Notes under the pieces: generated by a model | The model's input: only the letters and a program-made list of their open reading frames with translations | What the model was told of the DNA's origin: nothing | Database searches by the model: none | Position numbers and translations under genes: made by a program | DNA from: Halomonas fontilapidosi | GTDB taxonomy: Bacteria > Pseudomonadota > Gammaproteobacteria > Pseudomonadales > Halomonadaceae | Direction: 5' to 3' | DNA: 64,000 nucleotides | NCBI RefSeq assembly: GCF_014192285.1 | Contig: NZ_JACHXQ010000007.1 | Span: forward strand, 62,001-126,000 | Part shown: positions 36,891 through 44,830 of the stretch, one piece after another | Numbering within the stretch: position 1 is the first letter of the stretch | How the letters are laid out: each line of letters starts with the position of its first letter

Positions 36891-37748
36891 ATGAGTACCA
36901 CCTTCGAGATCTGTCGCGACCGCTTCGAGCGGCTGCGCGCCCACAAGGCCTTCGAGCTGACGGTGATCACCATCATCGTGGTCTCGGCGCTGCTGATCGG
37001 CGCCAAGACCTACGAGGAGACCAACCGCTTCCAGCAGTGGCTGCTGGTCATGGACGTGGCGGTGACGGTGTTCTTCCTGGTGGAGATCCTGATCCGCATG
37101 GCCGCGGAGAAGCGCCTGCGCGACTTCTTCCGCAAGGGCTGGAACATCTTCGACTTCCTGATCGTCACCGCCAGCCTGATCCCGCTGGATGACTCGGAGA
37201 TGGTGCTGCTGGCGCGGCTGCTGCGCATCTTCCGCGTGCTGCGCCTGGTGTCGATGATCCCTGAACTGCGCATGCTGATGGCGGCGCTGGTCAAGTCGAT
37301 CCCGCGCATGGGCTATGTGGCCCTGCTGATGTTCATCATCTTCTACATCTACGCGGCGATCGGCAGCTTCCTGTTCGCCGAGGTGGATGAATTTCTGTGG
37401 GCCAACATCTCCACGGCCATGCTGACCCTGTTCCGGGTGGCGACCTTCGAGGACTGGACCGACGTGATGTACGCCACCCAGGAGCTTTATGCCTGGAGCT
37501 GGATCTACTACCTGACCTTTATCTTTCTCACCGCCTTCATCTTCCTCAACATGATGATCGGCATTGTGCTCGACGTGATGCAGAAGGAGAGCGCGCAGAT
37601 GGAGATCGAGAGCGGTGAGGGCGAGGCCGCCGAACTGCACGGTTTGCGCCATGATGTGCGCCAGCTGAGTGCCCAGCTCGACCGCATGGAAGCCGCCCTC
37701 GGCGACAGACAGCGCGGTGCCAGAGTTGACAGGCGCGTTGAAGACTGA
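36891..37748 (+). CDS. Bacterial voltage-gated cation channel (NaChBac/Nav-like)
   Basis: The 285-residue single-domain channel has six membrane segments: S1 about 21-41, S2 47-69, S3 84-98, S4 103-122 with Arg every third residue (R109, R112, R115, R118), S5 139-163 and S6 202-231. The pore helix and filter read LFRVATFEDWTD (T185 to W189), comparable to TLESW of NaChBac, giving one Glu per subunit. The C-terminus is an acidic neck followed by a short coiled coil (LHGLRHDVRQLSAQLDRME) that assembles the tetramer. It should conduct sodium or other cations on depolarisation. Originally coupled to serB, it now starts at an ATG supplied by the inserted element, with a poorer ribosome site. Confidence 0.85.
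   Translation: MSTTFEICRDRFERLRAHKAFELTVITIIVVSALLIGAKTYEETNRFQQWLLVMDVAVTVFFLVEILIRMAAEKRLRDFFRKGWNIFDFLIVTASLIPLDDSEMVLLARLLRIFRVLRLVSMIPELRMLMAALVKSIPRMGYVALLMFIIFYIYAAIGSFLFAEVDEFLWANISTAMLTLFRVATFEDWTDVMYATQELYAWSWIYYLTFIFLTAFIFLNMMIGIVLDVMQKESAQMEIESGEGEAAELHGLRHDVRQLSAQLDRMEAALGDRQRGARVDRRVED
36892..36943 (+). repeat. Direct repeat, right copy (att-like)
   Basis: This is the second copy of the 52-bp repeat, and it forms codons 1-18 of the intact ion-channel gene. Three of its four differences from the left copy are silent in the channel frame; one changes Trp to Cys. Confidence 0.9.
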
Positions 37749-37832
37749 TTCTCTAGGGGCATGAACATCACATCCTGCCACTTCGTTTTCGACCTACGAC
37801 TACCCCTATCCTGCCGCTGAGCGCGACGGGCG

Positions 37833-37889
37833 ATGTTGCTGCATCGCCGTCGTCTGGCTGATTCGCCAGCAGTTAGAGCCAGCAGTTAG
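37833..37889 (+). CDS. Possible short leader peptide upstream of leuA
   Basis: An 18-codon frame begins MLLHRRRLADS and ends at TAG inside a 13-bp tandem repeat. It holds three Leu codons (TTG, CTG, CTG). Leucine-containing leaders often control leu genes by attenuation, but the ribosome site is weak and the Leu run is short, so this is only a candidate. Confidence 0.3.
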   Translation: MLLHRRRLADSPAVRASS

Positions 37890-37903
37890 AGCCAGCAGTT
37901 AGA
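37865..37903 (+). repeat. 13-bp tandem repeat, three perfect copies
   Basis: GCCAGCAGTTAGA is repeated three times without mismatch, 27 bp before a well-formed ribosome site and ATG at 37931. It lies in the leuA leader. Confidence 0.9.
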
Positions 37904-37930
37904 GAGTCCCGGTCGAAACGAGGTAGCACG

Positions 37931-38083
37931 ATGTCCACCACCCGCATTACCCGCCCCATGATCACTGATGCCGTTGCCATGGTCCGCGCATGCCCCCGGG
38001 TATGTCGCCGGAATATGGTCAGCGGCACCGTATCTCACGACACCCCGCACGCCTTTCGGCCGGCGGGGTGTCGTCGTTTCTGA
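37931..38083 (+). CDS. Leader open reading frame upstream of leuA
   Basis: ATG 37931 has CGAGG 8 bp upstream, the best ribosome site in this gap, and opens a 50-codon frame (MSTTRITRPMITDAVAMV at its start) that ends just before leuA. The last third of the frame overlaps the terminator-like hairpin at 38037. Translation of the frame would therefore compete with folding of the hairpin. The peptide has no Leu run, so simple leucine attenuation is not supported. It is rich in Thr, Arg and Val. Confidence 0.4.
   Translation: MSTTRITRPMITDAVAMVRACPRVCRRNMVSGTVSHDTPHAFRPAGCRRF
38037..38079 (+). terminator. Terminator-like hairpin in the leuA leader (attenuator candidate)
   Basis: A 12-bp perfect stem (ACGACACCCCGC and its complement) with a 14-nt loop is followed by CGTTTC. 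It lies 35 bp before the leuA start and inside the leader frame. Confidence 0.6.
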
Positions 38084-38113
38084 ATGCCGCCGCACACCAG
38101 GGAGAACGCCACC

Positions 38114-39829
38114 ATGATGCTCGATAACCCCGCCACCAAGTACCGTCCCTTCGTGGCCGTCGACCTGCCCGACCGCCAGTGGCCGAACCGTCGCCTCGAG
38201 ACGCCGCCGCAGTGGTGCAGCGTCGATCTGCGTGACGGCAACCAGGCACTGATCGACCCCATGGACCAGGAGCGCAAGCAGCGCCTTTTCGACCTGCTGG
38301 TCAAGGTCGGTTTCAAGCAGATCGAGGTGGGCTTTCCCTCGGCCTCCCAGACCGATTTCGATTTCGTGCGTAACCTGATCGAGCAGGACAAGGTGCCCGA
38401 CGACGTCACCATCCAGGTGCTGACCCAGGCCAGGCCCCATCTGATCGACCGCACCTTCGAGGCGCTGAAGGGGGCGAAGAACGCTATCGTCCACGTCTAC
38501 AACGCCACCGACCCGGTCTTCCGTCGCGTGGTCTTCCACGTCAGCAAGGAGGAGTGCATCCAGATCGCCGTGGATGCCACCACGCAGATTCGCCGCCGCA
38601 TGGAAGAGGCACCCGAGACCCACTGGACCTTCCAGTATTCGCCGGAGCTGTTCTCGACCACCGAGATGGACTTTGCCGTGGAGATCGTCGAGGCGGTGGC
38701 CGGCATCTACCAGCCGTCCGTCGACAAGCGGATGATCGTCAACCTGCCGGCCACGGTGGAGATCGGCACGCCGAACCACTACGCCGACCAGATCGAGTGG
38801 TTCTGCCGCCACGTGGCCGACCGCGAGAGCCTGATCGTCAGCCTGCACCCGCACAATGACCGCGGTACCGGTGTGGCTGCCGCGGAACTGGGCATGATGG
38901 CCGGCGGTGACCGGGTCGAGGGCACGCTGTTCGGCAACGGCGAGCGGACCGGCAACGTCGATATCGTGACGCTGGCCATGAACCTCTACACCCAGGGCGT
39001 TCATCCGGGGCTCGACTTCTCCAACATCACGCCGGTCATGCGCGAGGTGGAGCACTGCAACCAGCTGCCGGTGCATCCCCGTCACCCCTATGTGGGTGAT
39101 CTGGTCTTCACCGCCTTCTCCGGCTCCCACCAGGATGCCATCAAGAAGGGCATGGCCGAGCGTCGTGAACATCCGGATGATGTCTGGGCCGTGCCCTACC
39201 TGCCCATCGACCCGCTGGATGTCGGGCGCAGCTACGAGGCGGTGATTCGCGTCAACAGCCAGTCCGGCAAGGGCGGGGTCTCCTACCTGCTGGAGCAGGA
39301 GCACGGTATCGAGCTGCCGCGCCGGCTCTCCATGGAGTTCAGCCAGGTGGTGCAGGAAGTGGCCGACCGCCTGGGACGCGAGATCACCTCGCAGATGATC
39401 TACCAGGCCTTTGTCGACGAGTACCTGGCCAAGGTCTCGCCCTTTAACCTGGTCAGCCACCGCCTCTCTTCCGAGCCCGACAGCCCCAAGGTCCACCTCG
39501 AGGCGACCATCGAGGAGAAGGGCGAGCACCGCACCATCCAGGGGGAAGGCAATGGCCCGCTGGCGGCCTTCATCAAGGCACTGGCGGCGGCCGGCCATGA
39601 CGTGGAGATCATCGACTACCACGAGCACTCCCGCGGCCAGGGCTCCGACGCGGAGGCGATCGCCTACGTGGAAGTTCGAGCAGGCAACGAGGCGGTGTTC
39701 GGGGTCGGCACGGACGAGAGCATCACCAGCGCCTCCATGAAGGCGGTGATGAGCGCCCTCAACCGTCATCTCTCCACCCGCGCCCCGGCACCCAACGTGA
39801 CCGAGGAGAGTCTTGAGGTGGCCAAGTAA
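38114..39829 (+). CDS. leuA: 2-isopropylmalate synthase LeuA (long form)
   Basis: The 571-residue enzyme belongs to the long LeuA type found in pseudomonads and actinobacteria. The catalytic TIM barrel shows [16 protein letters not shown], the metal site [16 protein letters not shown], and [17 protein letters not shown]. The C-terminal 130 residues form the regulatory domain that binds leucine for feedback inhibition. It condenses acetyl-CoA with 2-oxoisovalerate, the committed step to leucine. The start at 38114 has GGGAG 10 bp upstream. A leader region with a hairpin precedes it, and a structured repeat follows. Confidence 0.94.
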   Translation: MMLDNPATKYRPFVAVDLPDRQWPNRRLETPPQWCSVDLRDGNQALIDPMDQERKQRLFDLLVKVGFKQIEVGFPSASQTDFDFVRNLIEQDKVPDDVTIQVLTQARPHLIDRTFEALKGAKNAIVHVYNATDPVFRRVVFHVSKEECIQIAVDATTQIRRRMEEAPETHWTFQYSPELFSTTEMDFAVEIVEAVAGIYQPSVDKRMIVNLPATVEIGTPNHYADQIEWFCRHVADRESLIVSLHPHNDRGTGVAAAELGMMAGGDRVEGTLFGNGERTGNVDIVTLAMNLYTQGVHPGLDFSNITPVMREVEHCNQLPVHPRHPYVGDLVFTAFSGSHQDAIKKGMAERREHPDDVWAVPYLPIDPLDVGRSYEAVIRVNSQSGKGGVSYLLEQEHGIELPRRLSMEFSQVVQEVADRLGREITSQMIYQAFVDEYLAKVSPFNLVSHRLSSEPDSPKVHLEATIEEKGEHRTIQGEGNGPLAAFIKALAAAGHDVEIIDYHEHSRGQGSDAEAIAYVEVRAGNEAVFGVGTDESITSASMKAVMSALNRHLSTRAPAPNVTEESLEVAK

Positions 39830-39845
39830 GCGATGCGTGACTGAT

Positions 39846-39944
39846 CCGGAGACAGGCACTTCGCGGGGGCGCTGTAAACCCGTCCCTGGGCGCTACCGAT
39901 GCCATCCATGGCATAGGACCCCCGCTTCGGCCTGTCTCCGGCGC
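39846..39944. repeat. Structured intergenic repeat, copy B (after leuA)
   Basis: This is the second copy of the roughly 98-nt element, inverted relative to 30525-30622. The outer 12-bp stem is perfect (CCGGAGACAGGC with GCCTGTCTCCGG), and the central hairpin ATGCCA-TCCA-TGGCAT is kept. It lies between the convergent leuA and epmB and may also terminate both. Confidence 0.75.
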
Positions 39945-39965
39945 CGCTTACCTTGATGCTCGTCG

Positions 39966-41003
39966 CTACAGCGTTGTCTTGCTGGCTTCGCCGGGAATTT
40001 CCCGCACCAGGCGCGGCATCAGGAAGCCCGGGAGCTGTTTCCGTAGGCCCGCGACCAGCTCGCGGGCCTGGTCGTCACTCACGTCAAAATGTGCCGCGCC
40101 GGCCACCGGGTCCAGCACGTGAAGGTAGTAGGGCAGGATGCCGGCCTCGAACAGCCGCTCCGAGAGCGCGGCAAGGGCCTCTACCGAGTCGTTGACCCCG
40201 CGCAGCAGCACGCTCTGGTTGAGCAGGGTCACCCCGGCATCGCTGAGCCGGCGGCAGGCTGCGACCACGGCCTCGTCGATCTCGTTGGCATGGTTGATGT
40301 GTAGCACCATCACCTTCTGCAGTCGGGTGGCGGAGAGCCAGCCCAGCAGGGCGTCGTCGATGCGCTCGGGAATCACCACCGGCAGTCGGGTGTGGAGGCG
40401 CAGGCGCTTGAGGTGAGGGATGGTGCCTAGCCGCTCGACCAGCCAGGCCAGCTGGCGGTCGCTGGCGGCCAGCGGGTCGCCGCCGGAGAGGATCGCTTCG
40501 TGGAGCGAGGAGTCGTCTCGCAGGGTGTCGAGGGTGCGCTCCCACTGCGCTCGCGAGGGGGCGTTCTCCTCGTACGGGAAGTGGCGGCGGAAGCAGTAGC
40601 GGCAGTTCACCGCGCAGGCGGGGCTCGCGATCAGCAGCACCCGGCCGGCATATTTGTGGATCAGCCCGGGCGCGGGCGCATGCTCGGCCTCCTCGAGGGG
40701 GTCGGCCACATAGCCGGGCGTCGGCAGCGCCTCCTCGGCCAGCGGCAGCACCTGGCGTAGCAGGGGATCGGCGGGGTCGCCGGGCCGGATGCGCGCCAGG
40801 TAGGCCTCGGGAACCCTGACCTCGAAGAGGGCGTGGCCACGCTCGGCCCCCGGCCACCAGGTCTCGTCGAGCCCCAGGCGACGGCATAGCTCGCGGGGGT
40901 CACGGATCGCCCTGGCCAGCTGGGTCTGCCAGCGTGCCTGGAGGGGCAGGGGACGAGCCTCCCGGTCGGGACGCTGCAAAAGGGCGCTGCTTCGGGTTAT
41001 CAT
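39966..41003 (-). CDS. epmB: EF-P (R)-beta-lysylation: lysine 2,3-aminomutase EpmB
   Basis: The 345-residue radical-SAM enzyme has the cluster motif CAVNCRYCFRRHFPY (CxxxCxxC), SGGDPLAASDRQL, the RLRLHTRLPVVIPERI strand and LLNQSVLLRGVNDS. The length is close to E. coli YjeK (342), shorter than clostridial lysine aminomutases, and efp is divergent next door. EpmB makes (R)-beta-lysine, which EpmA attaches to EF-P. The start at 41003 (ATG) or 41012 (GTG) cannot be separated. Confidence 0.93.
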   Translation of the reverse strand: MITRSSALLQRPDREARPLPLQARWQTQLARAIRDPRELCRRLGLDETWWPGAERGHALFEVRVPEAYLARIRPGDPADPLLRQVLPLAEEALPTPGYVADPLEEAEHAPAPGLIHKYAGRVLLIASPACAVNCRYCFRRHFPYEENAPSRAQWERTLDTLRDDSSLHEAILSGGDPLAASDRQLAWLVERLGTIPHLKRLRLHTRLPVVIPERIDDALLGWLSATRLQKVMVLHINHANEIDEAVVAACRRLSDAGVTLLNQSVLLRGVNDSVEALAALSERLFEAGILPYYLHVLDPVAGAAHFDVSDDQARELVAGLRKQLPGFLMPRLVREIPGEASKTTL

Positions 41004-41110
41004 GCGGCACACCAGTCAATGCGAACGGGGGAGTGACCCCCGTCGAATTTCATCTGCTTGCGCGCGCCCCGGCCAGTGCCGGTGGCGCGCTCGAATATGG
41101 GTAAGACATC

Positions 41111-41677
41111 ATGGCCAACTATTCTACCAACGAATTCAAGGGCGGTCTGAAGGTGATGCTGGACGGCGATCCCTGCACCATCGTCGAGAACGAGCTGGTC
41201 AAGCCGGGCAAGGGGCAGGCGTTCAACCGCGTCAAGCTGCGCAACCTGATGACTGGCCGCGTCTGGGAGCGCACCTTCAAGTCCGGCGACTCCCTGGAGG
41301 CCGCCGATGTCCTCGAGCTGGAGATGGAGTACCTCTATACCGACGGTGACATGTGGTACTTCATGAAGACCGACGGCTCCTTCGAGCAGTACGCCGTGGA
41401 GAAGAAGGCGCTGGGCGACACCGAGAAGTGGCTCAAGGAGCAGGTGCCCTACACCGTGACCCTGTGGAATGACAACGTGATCAACGTCACCCCGCCGAAC
41501 TTTATCGAGCTGGAGGTGACCGAGACCGACCCCGGCCTCAAGGGCGACACTGCCCAGGGGGGCTCCAAGCCGGCGACCCTCTCCTCCGGCGCCGTGGTCC
41601 GCGTACCGCTGTTCATTAACGAGGGCGAGGTTCTTAAAGTGGATACGCGCACGGGTGAGTACGTCTCCCGCGCCTGA
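41111..41677 (+). CDS. efp: Translation elongation factor P
   Basis: The 188-residue protein begins [20 protein letters not shown]34 at the tip of the PGKGQAF loop is the residue that EpmA lysylates in E. coli. The three beta-barrel domains are intact, and the C-terminal domain has the family pattern [33 protein letters not shown] rescues ribosomes stalled at polyproline. The 5' region has two hairpins (41026-41042 and 41062-41090). The presence of both epmA and epmB within 3 kb shows that the beta-lysyl modification pathway is used here. Confidence 0.97.
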   Translation: MANYSTNEFKGGLKVMLDGDPCTIVENELVKPGKGQAFNRVKLRNLMTGRVWERTFKSGDSLEAADVLELEMEYLYTDGDMWYFMKTDGSFEQYAVEKKALGDTEKWLKEQVPYTVTLWNDNVINVTPPNFIELEVTETDPGLKGDTAQGGSKPATLSSGAVVRVPLFINEGEVLKVDTRTGEYVSRA

Positions 41678-41749
41678 ACCGGGCTTCGCCCGGAGCTTGA
41701 AGCGATAAGCTGTAAGCTTTACGAAGAACCGGGCTGGTTGCAGCCTCTT

Positions 41750-41818
<69 letters not shown>

Positions 41819-41821
41819 GTT

Positions 41822-41845
41822 GGCCACGCTGATTAAGGCGTGGCC
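41822..41845 (+). terminator. Hairpin just upstream of epmA
   Basis: An 8-bp stem (GGCCACGC/GCGTGGCC) with an 8-nt loop is followed by TTCGTCGTTTCT, 26 bp before epmA. It could be a weak terminator after efp or a leader structure. Confidence 0.4.
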
Positions 41846-41870
41846 TTCGTCGTTTCTGGAGAAGAACGCG

Positions 41871-42857
41871 ATGTCGATTGACTGGCGCCCCACGGCGACG
41901 ATCGAGACCCTGCGCGAGCGGGCGCGCCTGCTCGCCGAGGTGCGCGCCTTCTTCGCCGAGCGCGGCGTGCTGGAGGTGGAGACGCCGGTGCTGGGCCACG
42001 GCGGCAGTACCGAGGTGCATCTGGCCTCGCTCTGCGCCGAGGCCACCACGCCGGCCGGGCGCGAGCGGCTATGGCTGCAGACCTCGCCGGAGTTTCACAT
42101 GAAGCGGCTGCTGGCCGCGGGCTCAGGGCCGATCTTCCAGCTGGCTCGAAGCGTGCGCGACGGCGAGGTGGGGCGGCGCCACAACCTCGAGTTCACCATG
42201 CTGGAGTGGTATCGCCCCGGCCTTGACCTCGATGCGCTGATCGAAGAGACCGCTGACATGGTGCGTACCCTGCTGGGCCGAGAATGGGGGGATACGCCGT
42301 GCCCGCTGCGCCGCCGCCGCTACCGCGAGCTGTTCCGCCAACACCTGGCCATCGACCCCTTCACCGTCCCCCTCGACGAGCTTCGCCGCCTGGCCGGCGA
42401 GCGGGGCGGTCTGGAGATGGCGGATAGCGACCGCGACGGCTGCCTCGACCTGCTGATGGGCCTTGCAATCGAGCCCCACCTCGGGCGCGAGGGCCTTGAC
42501 GTGGTTGTGGATTATCCGGCCAGTCAGGCGGCGCTGGCCCGTCACCATCGCGACCCCGAGGACGGCGCCAGCGTAGCCTCGCGCTTCGAGCTCTATCTGG
42601 AAGGGCTGGAGCTCGCCAACGGCTATGACGAGCTGACCGATGCCGAGGAGCAGGCGGCGCGCTTCGCGCAGGACAACGCTGACCGCCGGGCCGCGGGCCT
42701 GCCCGAGGTGGATGTGGATACCCGCCTGCTGGCGGCCCTGGCGCACGGCATGCCCGAGGGCAGCGGCGTCGCGCTGGGCTTCGACCGGCTGGTCCAGCTG
42801 GCGCTGGGCAAGGCGAGCGTGGCGGAGGTCATGGCGTTTGCCACGCCGCGCTGCTAG
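41871..42857 (+). CDS. epmA: EF-P lysyltransferase EpmA (GenX/PoxA)
   Basis: The 328-residue class II lysyl-tRNA-synthetase-like enzyme lacks an anticodon-binding domain. Motifs are [36 protein letters not shown] (motif 2), [17 protein letters not shown], and [18 protein letters not shown] (motif 3). It adenylates beta-lysine and transfers it to Lys34 of EF-P. The start at 41871 follows GGAG; the longer frame upstream is only heptamer repeat. The stop overlaps the psd stop from the other strand (CTAG). Confidence 0.94.
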   Translation: MSIDWRPTATIETLRERARLLAEVRAFFAERGVLEVETPVLGHGGSTEVHLASLCAEATTPAGRERLWLQTSPEFHMKRLLAAGSGPIFQLARSVRDGEVGRRHNLEFTMLEWYRPGLDLDALIEETADMVRTLLGREWGDTPCPLRRRRYRELFRQHLAIDPFTVPLDELRRLAGERGGLEMADSDRDGCLDLLMGLAIEPHLGREGLDVVVDYPASQAALARHHRDPEDGASVASRFELYLEGLELANGYDELTDAEEQAARFAQDNADRRAAGLPEVDVDTRLLAALAHGMPEGSGVALGFDRLVQLALGKASVAEVMAFATPRC

Positions 42858-43693
42858 AGGCTACCCAGCGACTGCCCCATCAGCACCATGTCGCCGGGCA
42901 CCCGTTCGTCATCGTGAAAGCTGACCGACTCGGCGAGCGCCATCACCACCGTGGAGCCGAGCTTGAAGCGGCCCATCTCCTCGCCCTTTTCCAGCCGGAT
43001 CGGTTTATCGAAGCGGATACGCTGCACGTCACCGCGGGGCAGGGGGGTGATCTGCCCGGCCCACACCGTCTCGATGGCGGCGACAATCATCGCCCCAACT
43101 AGCACCACCGCCATGGGGCCCTGTTCGGTATCGAAATGGCACACCAGCCGTTCGTTGCGAGCGAACAGGTTGGGCACATGCCGGGTGGTGGCGGCGTTCA
43201 CCGAGAACAGCCGGCCCGGCACATAGACCATCTCCCTCAGGGTGCCCGAGAGCGGCATGTGGACCCGGTGGTAGTTGCTCGGCGACAGATAGACGGTGGC
43301 AAAGCTGCCGCCCAGGTAGCGGCGGGCGGCCTCCCCGTCACCGCCGAGCAGCTCCATCATCGAGAAGCGATGGCCCTTGGCCTGCAGCAGCTGGCCGGCT
43401 TCGATGGCGCCGAACTGCGAGAGGGTGCCGTCGGCGGGCGCGATCAGGCCCTCGCCGATAGGGCGGGCATCCTCCTCCAGGGCGCGGGTGAAGAAGTCGT
43501 TGAAGCTGGCATAGGCCGTGGGGTCGGGCTCGGCGGCCTCGTCCATGTCGACCTTGAACTGCCGTATGAAGGCCTTGATCAGGGCATTCTTCAGCCAGGG
43601 CAACCGGCAGTCAGCGAGTCCACCCACCAGCCGCGAGAGCAGGTGGTGGGGCAGGGGGTACTGAATCAGGGAAAACAGCTTGGCTAGGGTCAC
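42854..43693 (-). CDS. psd: Phosphatidylserine decarboxylase proenzyme
   Basis: The 279-residue proenzyme has the self-cleavage motif LGST (FKLGSTVVM), whose Ser becomes the pyruvoyl cofactor. Also visible are [31 protein letters not shown] and the N-terminal amphipathic segment. It makes phosphatidylethanolamine at the inner membrane. The GTG start at 43693 matches the normal N-terminus ([14 protein letters not shown]). It is preceded by a long heptamer array. Confidence 0.94.
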   Translation of the reverse strand: MTLAKLFSLIQYPLPHHLLSRLVGGLADCRLPWLKNALIKAFIRQFKVDMDEAAEPDPTAYASFNDFFTRALEEDARPIGEGLIAPADGTLSQFGAIEAGQLLQAKGHRFSMMELLGGDGEAARRYLGGSFATVYLSPSNYHRVHMPLSGTLREMVYVPGRLFSVNAATTRHVPNLFARNERLVCHFDTEQGPMAVVLVGAMIVAAIETVWAGQITPLPRGDVQRIRFDKPIRLEKGEEMGRFKLGSTVVMALAESVSFHDDERVPGDMVLMGQSLGSL

Positions 43694-43815
43694 GAAGGAA
43701 TGGTTCCTCAGGGGGAGCGGGGAATTAGAAAGCGAGCTATCAGCTCAGTATTTGTAAGCCATAAGCTTGAAGCTGTAAGCAACCCCCTTATTGCATGGCT
43801 TGGGGACTACATTCT

Positions 43816-43920
43816 GGCTAACGGCTAACGGCTAACGGCTAACGGCTAACGGCTAACGGCTAACGGCTAACGGCTAACGGCTAACGGCTAACGGCTAACG
43901 GCTAACGGCTTACGGCTTAC
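43816..43920 (+). repeat. Heptamer tandem array 2 (GGCTAAC x13, GGCTTAC x2)
   Basis: Fifteen contiguous 7-bp units lie between psd and the sulfurtransferase gene. The last unit contains the TAA stop (minus strand, 43917-43919) of the sulfurtransferase. About 40 bp to the left is the block GTAAGCCATAAGC/GAAGCTGTAAGC of the same type. Confidence 0.97.
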
Positions 43921-44759
43921 CTTTCGATGGGCGTGTCGTCGCGGTTGCCCCACTCCTTCCAGGAGCCGGCATAGCCGCGCATCTTTTCGAAGCCTAGCGC
44001 CTTGCCCACCAGCCAGGTGAAGCCGCTGCGGTGATGACTCTGGCAGTGGGTCACCACTTCCATGTCCGGGGTCAGGCCCAGGGCCTCGAGTTCGGTCACG
44101 AGTTCGGCATAGTCGCGAATCCGTAGGGCGTTCTCGCGGTCCATGGCGTCGGTCCACTCCATGTTCACCGCCCCGGGAATGTGGCCCAGGCGCGCATTGT
44201 CGCCCTTCTCGCCATCATATTCGGCGCGGGAGCGGGCATCCCAGATCGCGAAGCCCTTCTCGCCGAGGCGCTCCTTTAGCTCCAGTCGATCGATGGCGAC
44301 CTCGGGGTGCAGGATCTCCGCCTCGTAGTTGCTGGGCGTGGGCGGGTGTGGCTCGCTGGAAACGGGCTGGCCGGCCTCACGCCAGGCGTGGATGCCGCCG
44401 TTAAGGTAGGAGTAGCGAGTGTGGCCGATCAGCTCGAGGGTCCACAGCAGGCGTCCGGCCCAGCCGCCACCTTCATCGTCGTAGGCGACCACATGGGTGT
44501 CGCGGGTCAGGCCGAGTGACGAGAACAGTCGGGAGAGCGTCTCTTCCGTGGGCACGTCGTTGGCCACGCTGCCGCCGTCCGCTTCTTCGCCGCGCATCAG
44601 CCGGCGATGATCCAGGAAGACGGCACCGGGAACATGCCCCTGGTCGTAGCTCTCGGCCCTGAGCGGCACATCGATGATCAGCAGCGACGGCTCATCGAGG
44701 TGGTCGGCGAGCTGGTCGGGCTCGATGACCAGCGGGAGCAGGTTGTTTTCGGAACTCAT
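43917..44759 (-). CDS. sseA: Two-domain sulfurtransferase (SseA-like rhodanese)
   Basis: The 280-residue protein has tandem rhodanese domains. In the C-terminal domain the active-site Cys lies in VTHCQSHHRSG (CxxxxR loop); in the N-terminal domain the same position reads YDDEGG, the normal inactive form. CET-type flanks DARSRAEYDGE and GHIPGAVNMEW are present. It moves sulfane sulfur from thiosulfate or 3-mercaptopyruvate to an acceptor such as cyanide or thiols. The active-site loop is not the CG[S/T]GV[T/S] of E. coli SseA, so the donor is uncertain. Its stop codon is supplied by heptamer array 2. Confidence 0.82.
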   Translation of the reverse strand: MSSENNLLPLVIEPDQLADHLDEPSLLIIDVPLRAESYDQGHVPGAVFLDHRRLMRGEEADGGSVANDVPTEETLSRLFSSLGLTRDTHVVAYDDEGGGWAGRLLWTLELIGHTRYSYLNGGIHAWREAGQPVSSEPHPPTPSNYEAEILHPEVAIDRLELKERLGEKGFAIWDARSRAEYDGEKGDNARLGHIPGAVNMEWTDAMDRENALRIRDYAELVTELEALGLTPDMEVVTHCQSHHRSGFTWLVGKALGFEKMRGYAGSWKEWGNRDDTPIER

Positions 44760-44830
44760 GGTGCACTCTCCTTAAATTCAGCTCCTTAACGTCGACCCCG
44801 GATTCAGGCATCCGGAGCAGGCGCCTGGCA

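Larger units (their letters stand above)
34223..36943. mobile_element. Small integrated element between serB and the ion-channel gene
   Basis: Direct repeats of 52 bp (34171-34222 and 36892-36943) flank 2.7 kb that separates serB from the gene it was coupled to. Inside are a tyrosine integrase broken by several mutations, a two-gene plus-strand cassette with AT-richer DNA, and a small membrane protein. A shared motif, TGTACGTAG[TC]GC, occurs near both ends (34267-34279 and 36789-36801) and may be an integrase arm site. The element appears to have targeted the 5' end of a protein gene and to have brought a replacement 5' end, so the channel frame stays intact. With the integrase dead it is probably fixed. 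Confidence 0.8.

Noticed and set aside
37886-39859. Long minus frame (about 655 codons) under leuA
   Set aside because: It is a shadow of leuA, with His/Gly/Leu-rich low-complexity translation.
43816-43920. Possible CRISPR-like array
   Set aside because: The units are 7 bp with no spacers; it is a simple tandem repeat.
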